Source: Panonychus citri (lineage: Eukaryota; Arthropoda; Arachnida; Trombidiformes; Tetranychidae). From it: a stretch of 64,000 bases of DNA. A model generated the notes under the pieces. That model did not search any database and had not been told where the DNA came from. It worked only from the letters and a program-made list of their open reading frames with translations. This document shows, piece after piece, positions 12,044-22,610 of the stretch; positions within the stretch are counted from its first letter, which is position 1, and each line of letters starts with the position of its first letter. A program made the translations under genes and the position numbers. The stretch is taken from contig NW_026515524.1 in assembly GCF_014898815.1 (NCBI RefSeq), positions 186,001-250,000 on the forward strand, given 5' to 3'.

Positions 12044-12157
12044 CCGACAAACGGATTCCACACCTTCCGACACACGGAAATAAAAAGCTCTTCCGACAAA
12101 CGGAAATCACGGGCTATTCCGACAAACGGAGTTGAAACGAAAATTCCGACAAACGGA
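12044..12157 (-). repeat. Five-copy short hairpin array in the element leader
   Basis: The + strand word CCGACAAACGGA occurs at 12044-12055, 12093-12104, 12119-12130 and 12146-12157, and as CCGACACACGGA at 12067-12078. Start-to-start spacings are 23, 26, 26 and 27 bases. Most copies are flanked so that the RNA strand reads TTCCGTTTGTCGGAA, a 5-bp stem with a 5-base loop. All copies lie in the leader, upstream of the gag ATG at 12028. Confidence 0.85.
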
Positions 12158-12346
12158 ACAGGTTGAGAATTGAAACCTCAATATCAGTTGAGTAGATTCA
12201 CGATACTAGAATTCACAAGAATTCAAAATTTCTCAAAGAAATAAGATGGTCACGGTAACAAAACACTAAACACTTTTAGTTGTTGACTGATGTATCACTT
12301 TAAAGATGATCAATAAGATGTGGGCGATTGATTACTAATTTACCAA

Positions 12347-12363
12347 TCCTGCCTAGGTCGCCA
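12347..12363 (-). promoter_or_regulatory. Primer binding site (PBS)
   Basis: Three bases inside the 5' LTR the element strand reads TGGCGACCTAGGCAGGA. TGGCGACC at the start resembles the tRNA-Arg primer sites described for Drosophila 412/mdg1-type elements. The exact tRNA needs comparison with the host tRNA set. Confidence 0.7.
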
Positions 12364-12366
12364 TTT

Positions 12367-13021
12367 TGAGGGGTTGTAGTTCTAAATAAATTAGAGCGGA
12401 AAGGTTCACCTGAGATTAACTCAGAGATTCGATCTTATCCTCAAAAAATTTTATAAGATCATAGATCAGATTCTTTTGGATCGGAGATCTAGTAATTCAC
12501 TTACAATCTTATTGATTGAAAACACGCTTTTGAATAAGGTGGAGGAGAGAGAGAGACTTCAATAAACACAATGTTTATCTTTATTTTATCAAAACACAAA
12601 ATTTGAAAATTACTTTCTCAATTAGTTACTGGGGACACTTCATCAGTAAACTTCTTTGAACTCCTAAGACTTCAATAAGACTCCTAATGAATTGGAGAGG
12701 GTCAATTGCTTTTATAGCAGCAAGAAAGGAAAAGGAAATGATGATAAAAGCTCTTAGGCTTTGTAAAGCAAAAAGGGGTTGGTACTTGGAAATTAGCTTT
12801 TGTTCCCATGATGAGTATCAATGGTGATTCGAAAGGTTAATTAAAGCTTAGTCATAATCCAAGTTTAACTTGAGGGTAAAAATGAAAGTAAATGCAAAAC
12901 TTTAAGACAAAAGAAAAGTAATTAAGAAAAAGGGATTAAATAGAAGTGAAGAGAGGAGATTATCTAGGTTGAATCTAGAATCCATGGGAAAGGTTAAGGA
13001 GGTCAAAATTCCTGCCTTACA
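12367..13021 (-). repeat. 5' LTR of the gypsy element
   Basis: 655 bp, partner of 2420-3075. As the 5' LTR it should hold the element's promoter, in U3 on the high-coordinate side. Confidence 0.97.
12580..12717 (-). promoter_or_regulatory. LTR core promoter and poly(A) signal
   Basis: On the element strand the 5' LTR holds CTATAAAAG at 12709-12717, a good TATA box, and AATAAA at 12580-12585 about 130 bases downstream. This is the usual order of U3 TATA, R and polyadenylation signal. The transcription start is not resolved. Confidence 0.5.
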
Positions 13022-13025
13022 ATAA
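13022..13025. repeat. Target site duplication ATAA, right copy
   Basis: Matches 2416-2419. If the LTR end is drawn one base shorter the duplication can be read as AATAA, so its length is 4 or 5 bp. Confidence 0.7.
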
Positions 13026-16000
13026 AGTGCTACAACTAATCAGATAAATATTAGATATTAATACAACAATTAAGTAGAAACCAATGTAATATTAGGATTA
13101 CATTCAATTCCCATATGAGTTGTAAAAGTTATCGTTGATTTGATTTATTATTTAATTTACCTTGATTAAGTGTCTAAAAAACAAACAGGTAAATCACAAT
13201 TTGTTACAGCTATGAAAAGACTGGACAATTAATTATGGACAATTAATTATAATCAGGGAAAGAGAGTTAATCTCATTCCAATATTAATCTACTAACAGCA
13301 ATTAAATAAATTGAAACAAAGTTGTAACTTATTGATATGTTGATAGTTGTCTGAGTATAATACAAATGTCAAGGTAAATAATTCAAGTTGATAAATGTGA
13401 TATTATGATGAAGATGAAGATGAGGATGAAGATGAAGATGAGGATGAATATCATTAATACGAGATCATTTGTGAACATGATACAGGAATTAAGGATAAGA
13501 ATATGGATCAGTATCAAGGGATTTATATCTTTTATTATTATTATTATTTTTCTCTTCCTTCATCATTAAGACAGAAGAAGAGAATCAAAGTTATAGTAAT
13601 ATAATGAAAGTGGAAAGAAAAAAAAATTCTAACGGTAAAACTAAATCTCCATAGGAATAAATTATTATCATGGTAATGTTGATGGTCATTACTCTTTGTG
13701 ATGATAATATTCAAGATTCTTTCAGTCTCATCTTAATGATGATGGTGATGATTAATATGAAAGAGGAACAAAAAATTCCGATTAATATGATTCAGTTTTT
13801 GATCTGATCAGTTGACAGAAACTGAATTTATATCTCCATGTTATCGTGAGGTATTCATCATGTTTGAATAAGTTTTAATGGTTCGTTGATTGTTGATATG
13901 TTTATATGATGGGTGATGATGGTCACCATGATGATGATGATGACCATCATCACCATGGCCATTAGATTGATGAAAATAATGTAAATAATATTAAGATTGA
14001 AACAATGAATTAATATCAAATTGATTGTTATATATTATTTAGTATTTACCTTGAAATTTTATCTCATTTGTTTACATCATCTCAAGTGATTCTAGAATGA
14101 AAGTTGTAATTTCAAGTTTTTTTTTCATTGTTATTATTATTATATTTGTATGGATATCATGATGATAATGAAGATAATAAAATCATCATGGTTATTTGTT
14201 CATTGTGAATGTAATATAATAAATTGAATGATAGGTTTTCATCATTTGTATTCATTTGTATTCAATGAAAATAGGAAATTTTTTCCTCCACCTCAGACTG
14301 TTGAGATTAAGAAAAAGTTTTTCAGATTTATATTCAGGATGTTGATTCTGAATTCTGACAATGGATTCCATGGGTATATTAGTATATGTATACAAGAATA
14401 TATCATTACTATCATGTTGAGTTTTCAATTCTTTAAATTCAAGAGAAATTTTTCCTCTCTCTACCTTTTGCTTATGGGAAATTCTGGTTTCATGGAGATA
14501 AATTCAAACCAGAAATTCATGATAATGATAATGATGATTATGGTAACGGTAAATAAAGTATCATGGTAATAATTCAGATAATATCTCATCATGAGTTTCA
14601 ATATTGATCACAATGTTTATGAGCATTATATTATCAAGTCCAGAAATTTTTCTCCTCTTTCTAAATTGTGTAATCCATGAAATCTGATTAATATTTTTAT
14701 CAATTGAAATTATTGGAGGAAAATGTTCCAGATTCATGATGAAAACTCTGAATGAATGAATTTTTGAATTTTATCTGATGAGTAACAAAAAAAAAGTTAT
14801 CCATTAGTTGGATTTACAGTTAATATAGTTGATCGAGATGAAAATGATTACTTTAAACTGATCAATATCTATGGGATTTACTAGTCCATCATTGAGTTAC
14901 AGAAATCAATAAATTGTTGTTGATTATGATAGTAGTTGGTTTAAATTGTTATTATTGTAGAAAACAGGAAAACCCAAATTGATTAATCAAATTCAATTCC
15001 TGGAAACAATCAAATTGAAAGAAACAAATAGTAAACTAGCTTCAAGTTTACCGTTATTTTCAATGTAAACACAGTTTACTTTGTTTCCAATGGTTCAATT
15101 TGATTGAGTTGGAGGCAAAAAAATTCAATACAATTTATAAATTGTTATGATAATCGAGAAACATTAATATTTATTTTCATCTCTAGTTTTTGACAGTCGA
15201 TTCAATTTGATGGATTTACAATTTATGTATTAAAAGTAAATTAAATCTTCAAAGAGTTAAGTGAATTGAAACAATTAACTTGAATCACATTCTATCGGAT
15301 TGATAATTAGCTCTACCAACCTCTGATTAACCAATTAACTTTTCCCATTTATAAGTATCATTGATAATTAATGAGCCTGAAAATACAATTAGATAAGCAA
15401 TTCAAATCTCATGAGATTAATTTAGGTTAATACATATTTAGATGATTAGTTGGTTGATTGTTGGTTGATATCAATTGTCATCATTACAATTAATTATCAA
15501 ACCAATGATCAAATTTGTAAATAAATTGATAATTAATAGATCTGGTTGGAGGTTAATTGTAATTAGTTTTTAGTGTTTAAAAAAATGAGAGTGAATTGAA
15601 TTGGTTCAATTCAATTTAACCACTCAAATTAATTTAAACAGTTGAAGTGATTTGATTGGAAAGTTTAATCAGCAATCAAATTGTAAACCCAAATAATATT
15701 ATTATTAATACATTGGCAATCAAATTGTCTCATTCAATTTAAATCAATCGTAACACTGTTAATAACAATCAAGTGAATCACAAAAAAAAAAGGTAACAAC
15801 AATTTAAATGTACATTATTATTATAATAACAACAATCAGAATCAACTGATTAACATAACAATTGAATTTGTATTAATAGCAAAAAAATAAATCAACTAAA
15901 GGTAATTGACATTTGCCTGAATACAATTTGACAATTGTTAATGAAATCAAGTTGATCATATTTGATTTAATAAGTTGATTGTTGTTAATTTTTTGTCTTC

Positions 16001-17263
16001 ATCTTGATAGTGAATGATAACAATACATATGAATGTTGGTTCTCATTAGTAATCAACAAATGGTAATGATTAACTATCATAAAAATCAATATGAACAATT
16101 TAATTGCTTAGTACATACAATTGTCAAGCAAATAATCAATGGATTACCTAAGACAATTACAATGACAATTTAATGATGATCAGTTGATATAATGAACTAA
16201 AGTTAAGTAGCTCAATCGATTACAACAAAAATAATGATAATAAAAACACAGAAAACTACAACAATCAACAATCAACAATCAACATTGATCTTAAATTGTT
16301 ACTCGTTATCATGAATTAACATTAAACCAACAGACAGAAATTATTATCATAATAATCAAAAGGAATCATGATCATCATCATTGTATTATCAACAATTAAT
16401 AACCTTTTATACTTGTGTGTTAGTATATTAACTAAATTATCTGAGAGTTAAACTAATTAACTTCCCAGGAAGAAGATGAATCAACAATTAATTATGTTAC
16501 ATAATAATTAACTGAATGTATCTTTGACAAGAGAGAGAAAGGTTAATAAAAGGTCTTTGATTATCATTGTTTAGGTGTTAATTACACTTGTGATTAAATT
16601 GTAGTAAAGTAATTAACATGTAAATCTCTTGTACTTTGTGTGTGTCTTTAATTTGATTGATTAAAGTAATTTAGTTGACAATTTTTGCTCTTCACAAATT
16701 AGAGTTGAAATCAATAAATCACTTTTCTAATATCGTTACATTTATATATCAATTTGATAAGTGACACAATTGTATTGGTAAAAACAAATACCACTGACAC
16801 ATGGATATCTAAAAGGTAATAGCAATTCAATTTAAATTCAATTGAATTACAATTGGATTTAGAGAAAATTTTTTTCTTTTTTTCTTCTCATGTAAGTTTA
16901 CTGAATGTTTATAAAAAAAAAGTTCAAGAACAGGTAGAGATTGAATTTGAGAGAAAGAGAGATGAAGAAAACAAATTAACTTTATATTCATGTTCTGGTG
17001 AACATGAAATCTTTTTCATGAGATTCAATATATTATGATGATGGACACATACAGTTAAGATAATGAAGGTGATGAAGATAAAAAATATAAGATGATAATC
17101 TATCAATAAGAATTGACTATAAACTAATACATATATTCAGAATATGAGAGAGATAAAATATTATCATGATAAGAAGATGATAAATATCATGATGATGAAA
17201 GGAAATATCAAGAATTTACCATGAGGATGATTCTGGTCAAAGAGAAAAGGTAATGATGATGAT

Positions 17264-17311
<48 letters not shown>

Positions 17312-17871
17312 ATTTTTTCTCTTCTTTTCTAGTTGAAAGTCACGTTCAAAGGTGGAAAGTATCATAATCTTTTTCAATGTAATTCACGTCAACCTGAACA
17401 CACAATTTTCCCTCTGAATTAACTGATCAACTTGAGAAGAAAAGAAAGAAAAGAAAGAGAAAAATCCAATCGCTATTTATATTACACTGGGAGTGGAAAA
17501 TAGTAACTGAGTATCTGTATCACCATACGAATCAAGTAAAATGTGTGTAACCTAAATCACGTTTCCACCAGGGAGGGAAAAGATATTCTTACGAAATTAT
17601 CATGTTAAAAAAACTCGAAAAAAAAGAGACAAAGTCATTAACTAAATGTACATAATAATAACACGATTTAATTAATCGTAAAAAGAATAGTGTTGAAAAA
17701 AAAAATAACTCGAAGTAGAAAAAAAATCCTTTCTGATAAGTCAACATGATGATTTCATGGAGATTGAATAATGAGATTAAATTGAGTTTACATGTTTCAA
17801 GGTTCTAATCTGTTGGTGATGATGATGGATTTTAAGTAAATGAAATTTAGTGAAAAGTGTTAATTACTTAC
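13026..17871. other. AT-rich intergenic or intronic DNA
   Basis: Low-complexity AT-rich sequence with GAT/ATC microsatellites (about 13405-13450 and 13925-13965) and a (CT)20 run at 17269-17308. I looked for the missing third exon of the Ly6 gene here and did not find a convincing one. The longest open frames lack coding character. Confidence 0.6.
17269..17308. repeat. (CT)20 microsatellite
   Basis: Perfect CT dinucleotide run. Similar GA/CT runs recur in the window (21799-21819, 32323-32355, 41693-41715, 44345-44375, 48185-48207, 52388-52408). Confidence 0.95.
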
Positions 17872-18224
17872 CAAAAGTTCCGCTTAATTTAATACAAGCG
17901 GATGCTGGAAATTTACCGTTACGATTTTTCCTTCCCGCCCAACATGGTGATTCCAATACTTCACTTGAGTAATTGTTATGAAAAGGATCTTCACATAATG
18001 AATTTTTACCATCGATGGAAACACATTTAAAACAATCGATTGCATCTGATGAATTATCGGAATAAAATAAGATATTGATTAGGAAATAATTTCTTTACGT
18101 TATATTTTTCACTGCAACTCTTTTTACTCAGTTAATTGTGTTAATTGGGTGAAAATTACTCACCGATTTCATGGTAACATGTAAACAAGGAAGCGATGAG
18201 TAGGATTAAATTTGGTGAGTTCAT
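17872..18224 (-). CDS. Ly6/uPAR-like (Quiver-type) secreted protein, first two exons only
   Basis: Exon 1 is 18164-18224: ATG followed by a signal peptide (MNSPNLILLIASLFTC) and a GTGAGT donor. Exon 2 is 17872-18045, after an acceptor ATCAG; the phases match (1 and 1). The mature start has the Ly6 pattern DCFKC, then CEDPFHNN, then ESPCWAGRKNRNGKFP and a further cysteine in SACIKL. This matches the arthropod Ly6/uPAR family related to Quiver/Sleepless, small GPI-anchored proteins that act at the neuronal surface or septate junctions. Exon 2 ends at a GTAAGT donor in phase 1. The remaining cysteines and the GPI signal must be in exons at lower coordinates that I could not find; they may lie beyond the window, which would put the retrotransposon in an intron. 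Confidence 0.8.
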
Positions 18225-19057
18225 TGTGATTAAAAAGTTGATTCTCTTCAATTTGGATTGATTAACTTAATTCTCAGTTTATATTACAAAGTGAATATCA
18301 ATTAATCATTTTTTTTTTGTTTTTCTCAAATGGAAATGAGAAGATCATTACTTTTTCTCTCTCAATGGATTAACTGGATTAAGAGATTAACATTCTAGTT
18401 GAATTTTCCTTGGATTTTCTTGGCCTCCGTTGGTTCAATTTTTTGGACACTTTTTCGTTTTTTGATTTATCACTTTGAAGCTTTGGGAACGAATAACAAA
18501 ATTCTGATTGATCACTTTCGCTTATCTTCAATTTAGACAATTCTCTGTTCGTTTTTATATTAATAACTTGTTTCTCTTGAGTTGACGATTTCTAATTCTC
18601 TCTTTCTTTCTCATTCAAACTTAGAACTTTCGATTGTCAATCGTCGAAATGTTCTTGATTGTTGTTGTTGTTTTTCTTGTTCTTCGATTGAGTTACTTTT
18701 TATTTTCTTCCTTTTTCTTGTTTATTACTTTTTCTTTTCTTTCACAATTTATATATTATTCACTTTGTAGTTTCTTGGTGTTCACATGAGGATAAAATGA
18801 TGATATAGTTTCAAGAACGAGACTCATCAGGTCTGAATTTATCTATTCCAAGTTTCTCTCCTTCTCTCTCTTTTATCTTCCAGTTATCATGACATGAAAA
18901 TTGATGATGAAAACTAATCGATTCTGTTCAATTCGTTCAGTTACATGGTGACCTCTTGCAACTATTCATGACATTAGAGCTTCAATTTCATTTGCTGAAA
19001 CTTTGGTTTCTCCGCTTTTGGGTTTAGTAGATTTTTGTGTCAAATCCAATGGAAATT
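18225..19057. other. Upstream region of the Ly6 gene
   Basis: AT-rich, with T-rich and CT-rich tracts. The promoter of the Ly6-like gene on the minus strand should lie in the first few hundred bases. No exon or clear motif was seen. Confidence 0.5.
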
Positions 19058-19835
19058 AAGTTTTTTTTCTGTGAATTGTGATTAATTCGTAAAATTGTTG
19101 TTGTAATTTAATTCAGTTTATCACTTGGCAGCTTGTTGATAATATATTTATACAGTTTATATGTTTCTTGTTAGACTTTTAAAATTGCTTTCACTTGACA
19201 AAGATTAATAAATGAAATTGGTGTTGCTTTATAAAAGGTAACATTTTTTAAATTAGATTGTTTTTTCATCGATTGATTTGAATTGTGATCAATTTCATTA
19301 AGAATAGTTTCTGATGTTAAATTCTCATAATATTCATTATCAAGTTCATCTGAATTGTCAAATAAACTTATCGATTTTGATTGTATCATGTTAATTTTTT
19401 CAATACAACCAAGCGAATCGAGAAGTTTAATTATGTCTAATACTTGAACAGGAGGTAAAATATCAGAACATTCAATGAATAATTTTTCTTCCGTGATTCC
19501 TGGTTTAAGAAGAAGTGTTCCCAGGACGAAGGAAAGATAATTAAACAATATCGGCTTGTGAACATTTCCATAGGCGTCTTTCCATAGTTTGGGTATAAAA
19601 CAGATCGCTTTTGATCTGTCCGCTTCCGTTGATCCAGTTCCACTAGAATATGAATGAACTAACCAATGGTAAACATGAGACTGATGAACAAAACGATATT
19701 TCATTACACCGACAGCATAAATTTCACCGATAGAGATCAGGTTTGTAATCGCTTCTTCAGGCCAACTTTGGTCACAAAAGTTATAAATATCCTCTTCCGT
19801 TGCTCCGGTTTCTTGAAAGTTTGAAATAAAGTTAA
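19058..19835 (-). pseudogene. Duplicated 3' fragment of GTF3C1
   Basis: A 778-bp direct copy of 21833-22610, the last coding part and 3' flank of the intact GTF3C1 gene. I count about six mismatches, so identity is above 99%. The frame is still open for about 220 codons to the native stop, but there is no start: sequence departs from GTF3C1 exactly at 19836, where the claspin A flank begins, and the first codon available upstream is TTG. It is a truncated fragment, not a gene. Low divergence means the duplication is young or is kept alike by gene conversion. Confidence 0.93.
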
Positions 19836-19918
19836 GATGATACAATGATGGAATTGTGATGAAAAAGAAATGAAGTTCAGTTGATGCTTTTTTAAAGTTT
19901 CTCGATCGATAAAATGGA

Positions 19919-21259
19919 TTATTTGAGAAGATAGAATAGACTTTTAGTTGATCCTGGTTTAATTATTTTTAATCCCGATACTCTTTTATCCACATTGGAT
20001 TTTGTTGATAAGACATCCACAAGTTTCTTGTCTCGAACGAGAAAATCTTTGATTGACTTGTTGGTCAATTTTTTTGTTGGAAGTGAAGAAAGCGTCAAAT
20101 TAATCTTTGAATCAATATTTGAATTAGTTTCATTGGTTGTCGTATTCTTCAGTTTGAAAACTGGTATACATTCAGGTTCATCTTCGTCATCTGAATTTTC
20201 ATCATCTGATGATGAATCTCTAGCATCATCAAGCCAAGTTGAAGCAGCAGTTTTCCATTTGAATCTCTTAACTCTTTTTCTGTCAGAGTGTAAATCGCCA
20301 TCTTCCAAATACCTTTCTTGTAATTGTAACAAGAGTTTTTTATCATCTCTCAATAGTTCTTTTTGATAAGATGCAGCAACATCTTTTCTCAAATTTTCGT
20401 AATCAAGAGCATCAGCTTTCTCATCAATCAGCTCTTTAAGCATTTCGTCTTCTTCTTCCTCGTCATCTGAGCTATCAGAACCTGAAACCTCAGCTTCATT
20501 GAAGAAAAAATAACTTGGTTTAACGATTTCGATTTGTTCATCATCTGAATCATCACCATCGATCATTTCTACCTCTTCTACTTCGTCTTCATCTCCTTGT
20601 TCTTGTTCTTGTTCTTCTTCCTCCTCGAATTCTTCGTCTTCGTCTTCCTCTTCTAATTTTTTTTCATCAGCTTCGTCTTCTCCAGCTGGAGCATCGTATA
20701 TTTGTGATTTTTTTGTGTCACCTCCTTTATCATCTTTCTCGTTTTCAGCCTTGCCAGTTTCTTCTTCTTCTTCTTTCTTCTTCTTCTTCTTCTTCTTCTT
20801 CTTCTTCCTTTTCTTTTTCTTCCTCTTCCTCGTCATCTATAATTATTTTTTCTTGCTCCTTTTTCAAAATCAATTCTTCTTCCTCGTCTCTTTCTTCTCC
20901 ATAGAATAGCTTTTTAGACTCATAATGAATGAATCTTTCCCTAAGATTTTCATTCATAGAGTTGAAGAGTTTCTCTTTGACCGAAAAAAAATTACGAGTC
21001 ACAACTGGCGGGCTTGTTGTTGTGGGGACAAATTTTAAGACTTTTTGATTCAAATTAAATTCTAAACCAGCCTTGTATCGTTTAAGAGACAATGGTTGTG
21101 GAGCATTTTTATAATCTTTGAAGTTTCTACATTGAGAAAAGAAAAAGAAAACAAAACAAAAATGTAAATAAAAAAGAACATTTTCAAAAATAGAAAGATT
21201 TTCACCAAAAGATAAAAAACAAACACAAGCAATGAACACAAAAAACTTTACCTTTTCAT
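19919..21259 (-). pseudogene. Claspin-like copy A, frame broken in a GAA tract
   Basis: Same structure as copy C: a tiny first exon (21252-21259, ATGAAAAG, then GTAAAG) and a long second exon from 21126 after an acceptor TGTAG. The N-terminal part (SLKEKLFNSMNENLRERFIH) and the conserved claspin block (NEAEVSGSD, LLLQLQERYLEDGDLHSD, KRFKWK) are present. The frame is broken within a GAA/AAG repeat at about 20760-20830: the first part ends in a stop soon after, and the rest is open in another frame to TAA at 19919. Copy A also lacks about 100 residues of the acidic middle found in C. It may be a pseudogene, or length variation of the repeat may restore the frame in some individuals. Confidence 0.75.
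20760..20830. repeat. (TTC)n / (GAA)n tract inside claspin copy A
   Basis: Nearly pure TTC on the + strand, coding Glu or Lys/Arg depending on frame. The reading frame of claspin A changes here. Confidence 0.9.
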
Positions 21260-21440
21260 CTTAGCAGCTTTTTCTTAAGAAAATTGAATCTCAAGATAAA
21301 AGGATAATTAAGAATAAACCACAAAAGTAAAACAATAATCAAAATTACACCAAACAATAAAAAAATTACAATATAATCAAAAAGTCTTTTTGAAAAAGAT
21401 GAACAAGAAACACAAAGTATCCAAGCAAGGAAACATTAGA

Positions 21441-21499
21441 TTGGCGCTTAAAGAATCACCTCACCGCCTGGTGAGTCAAAATTCCATCTCCATGGTAGC
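21441..21499 (-). promoter_or_regulatory. Diverged E2F/X-box promoter element of claspin copy A
   Basis: The claspin C promoter word TTGGCGCCAAAA is TTGGCGCTTAAA here (21441-21452), so the E2F consensus is damaged on one side. The X-box-like CCATGGTAAC of copy C is CCATGGTAGC at 21490-21499. Confidence 0.5.
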
Positions 21500-21546
21500 A
21501 AAATTACGCGGTTTTTTCAAAGACTAAAAATAAAAAACCAAAAAGA

Positions 21547-21820
21547 ATCTTAATTGTTATAATATTTCCTCTTTCTTTTTATTTCCTACCACTTTCAGAG
21601 AGTAAAGTTCAACGCACTATTTAACCTGAACAGGTCAATATACGATGTATAGAATAATTCAAATGATTTCTTTTCATTTCCTCCAAGTTTCTCATAAAAA
21701 TCCATTGATAATTCAACGGGAATTACATTAAGCTTGAATAGACTCACAGGTAACAATTAGATTTGATAGATTGTACAAATTTAAGTGATAGATGGGAAGA
21801 GAGAGAGAGAGAGAGAGAGC
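21547..21820. repeat. Duplicated claspin 5' flank (partner of 32074-32356)
   Basis: Nearly identical to the DNA upstream of claspin C, ending in a GA microsatellite in both places. Copy A was therefore duplicated with its promoter. Beyond the GA run the copies part, and in A the GTF3C1 repeat starts 13 bases later. Confidence 0.9.
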
Positions 21821-21832
21821 TTGTTGATGTTG

Positions 21833-22610
21833 AAGTTTTTTTTCTGTGAATTGTGATTAATTCGTAAAATTGTTGTTGTAATTTAATTCAGTTTATCACT
21901 TGGCAGCTTGTTGATAATATATTTATACAGTTTATATGTTTCTTGTTAGACTTTTAAAATTGCTTTCACTTGACAAAGATTAATAAATGAAATTGGTGTT
22001 GCTTTATAAAAGGTAACATTTTTTAAATTAGATTGTTTTTTCATCGATTGATTTGAATTGTGATCAATTTCATTAAGAATAGTTTCTGATGTTAAATTCT
22101 CATAATATTCATTATCAAGTTCATCTGAATTGTCAAATAAACTTATCGATTTTGATTGTATCATGTTAATTTTTTCAATACAACCAAGCGAATCGAGAAG
22201 TTTAATTATGTCTAACACTTGAACGGGAGGTAAAATATCAGAACATTCAATGAATAATTTTTCTTCCGTGATTCCTGGTTTAAGAAGAAGTGTTCCCAGG
22301 ACGAAGGAAAGATAATTAAACAATATCGGCTTGTGAACATTTCCATATGCGTCTTTCCATAGTTTGGGTATAAAACAGATCGCTTTTGATCTGTCCGCTT
22401 CCGTTGATCCAGTTCCACTAGAATATGAATGAACTAACCAATGGTAAACATGAGACTGGTGAACAAAACGATATTTCATTACACCGACAGCATAAATTTC
22501 ACCGATAGAGATCAAGTTTGTAATCGCTTCTTCAGGCCAACTTTGGTCACAAAAGTTGTAAATATCCTCTTCCGTTGCTCCGGTTTCTTGAAAGTTTGAA
22601 ATAAAGTTAA
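21833..22610. repeat. 778-bp direct repeat, copy within intact GTF3C1
   Basis: Partner of 19058-19835. It covers the last 220 or so codons of GTF3C1 and about 110 bp after the stop. Confidence 0.95.

Larger units (their letters stand above)
2420..13021 (-). mobile_element. Ty3/gypsy LTR retrotransposon, near-complete, recent
   Basis: A 10.6-kb element on the minus strand. It has two LTRs with TG...CA ends, a primer binding site next to the 5' LTR, a purine-rich tract before the 3' LTR, and gag, protease, reverse transcriptase, RNase H and integrase in gypsy order. The flanking bases ATAA at 2416-2419 and 13022-13025 are a likely 4-bp target site duplication. The LTRs differ only by two indels, which suggests a recent insertion. 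Despite this, gag has an in-frame TGA and pol a frameshift, so this copy is probably not autonomous. After integrase it carries about 3 kb of extra coding sequence with no recognisable envelope: no signal peptide and no clear fusion or membrane anchor segments. The primer site resembles that of the 412/mdg1 group, but the clade assignment is inference. Confidence 0.97.

Noticed and set aside
14228..14569. 113-codon open frame on the + strand
   Set aside because: AT-rich, Phe/Ile/Met-biased composition without motifs or gene context; typical of chance frames in such DNA.
20704..20909. Ser- or Phe-rich + strand frames across the claspin copies (also near 30640, 31135 and 29107)
   Set aside because: Antisense of Glu/Asp-rich coding sequence (GAA/GAT read as TTC/ATC).
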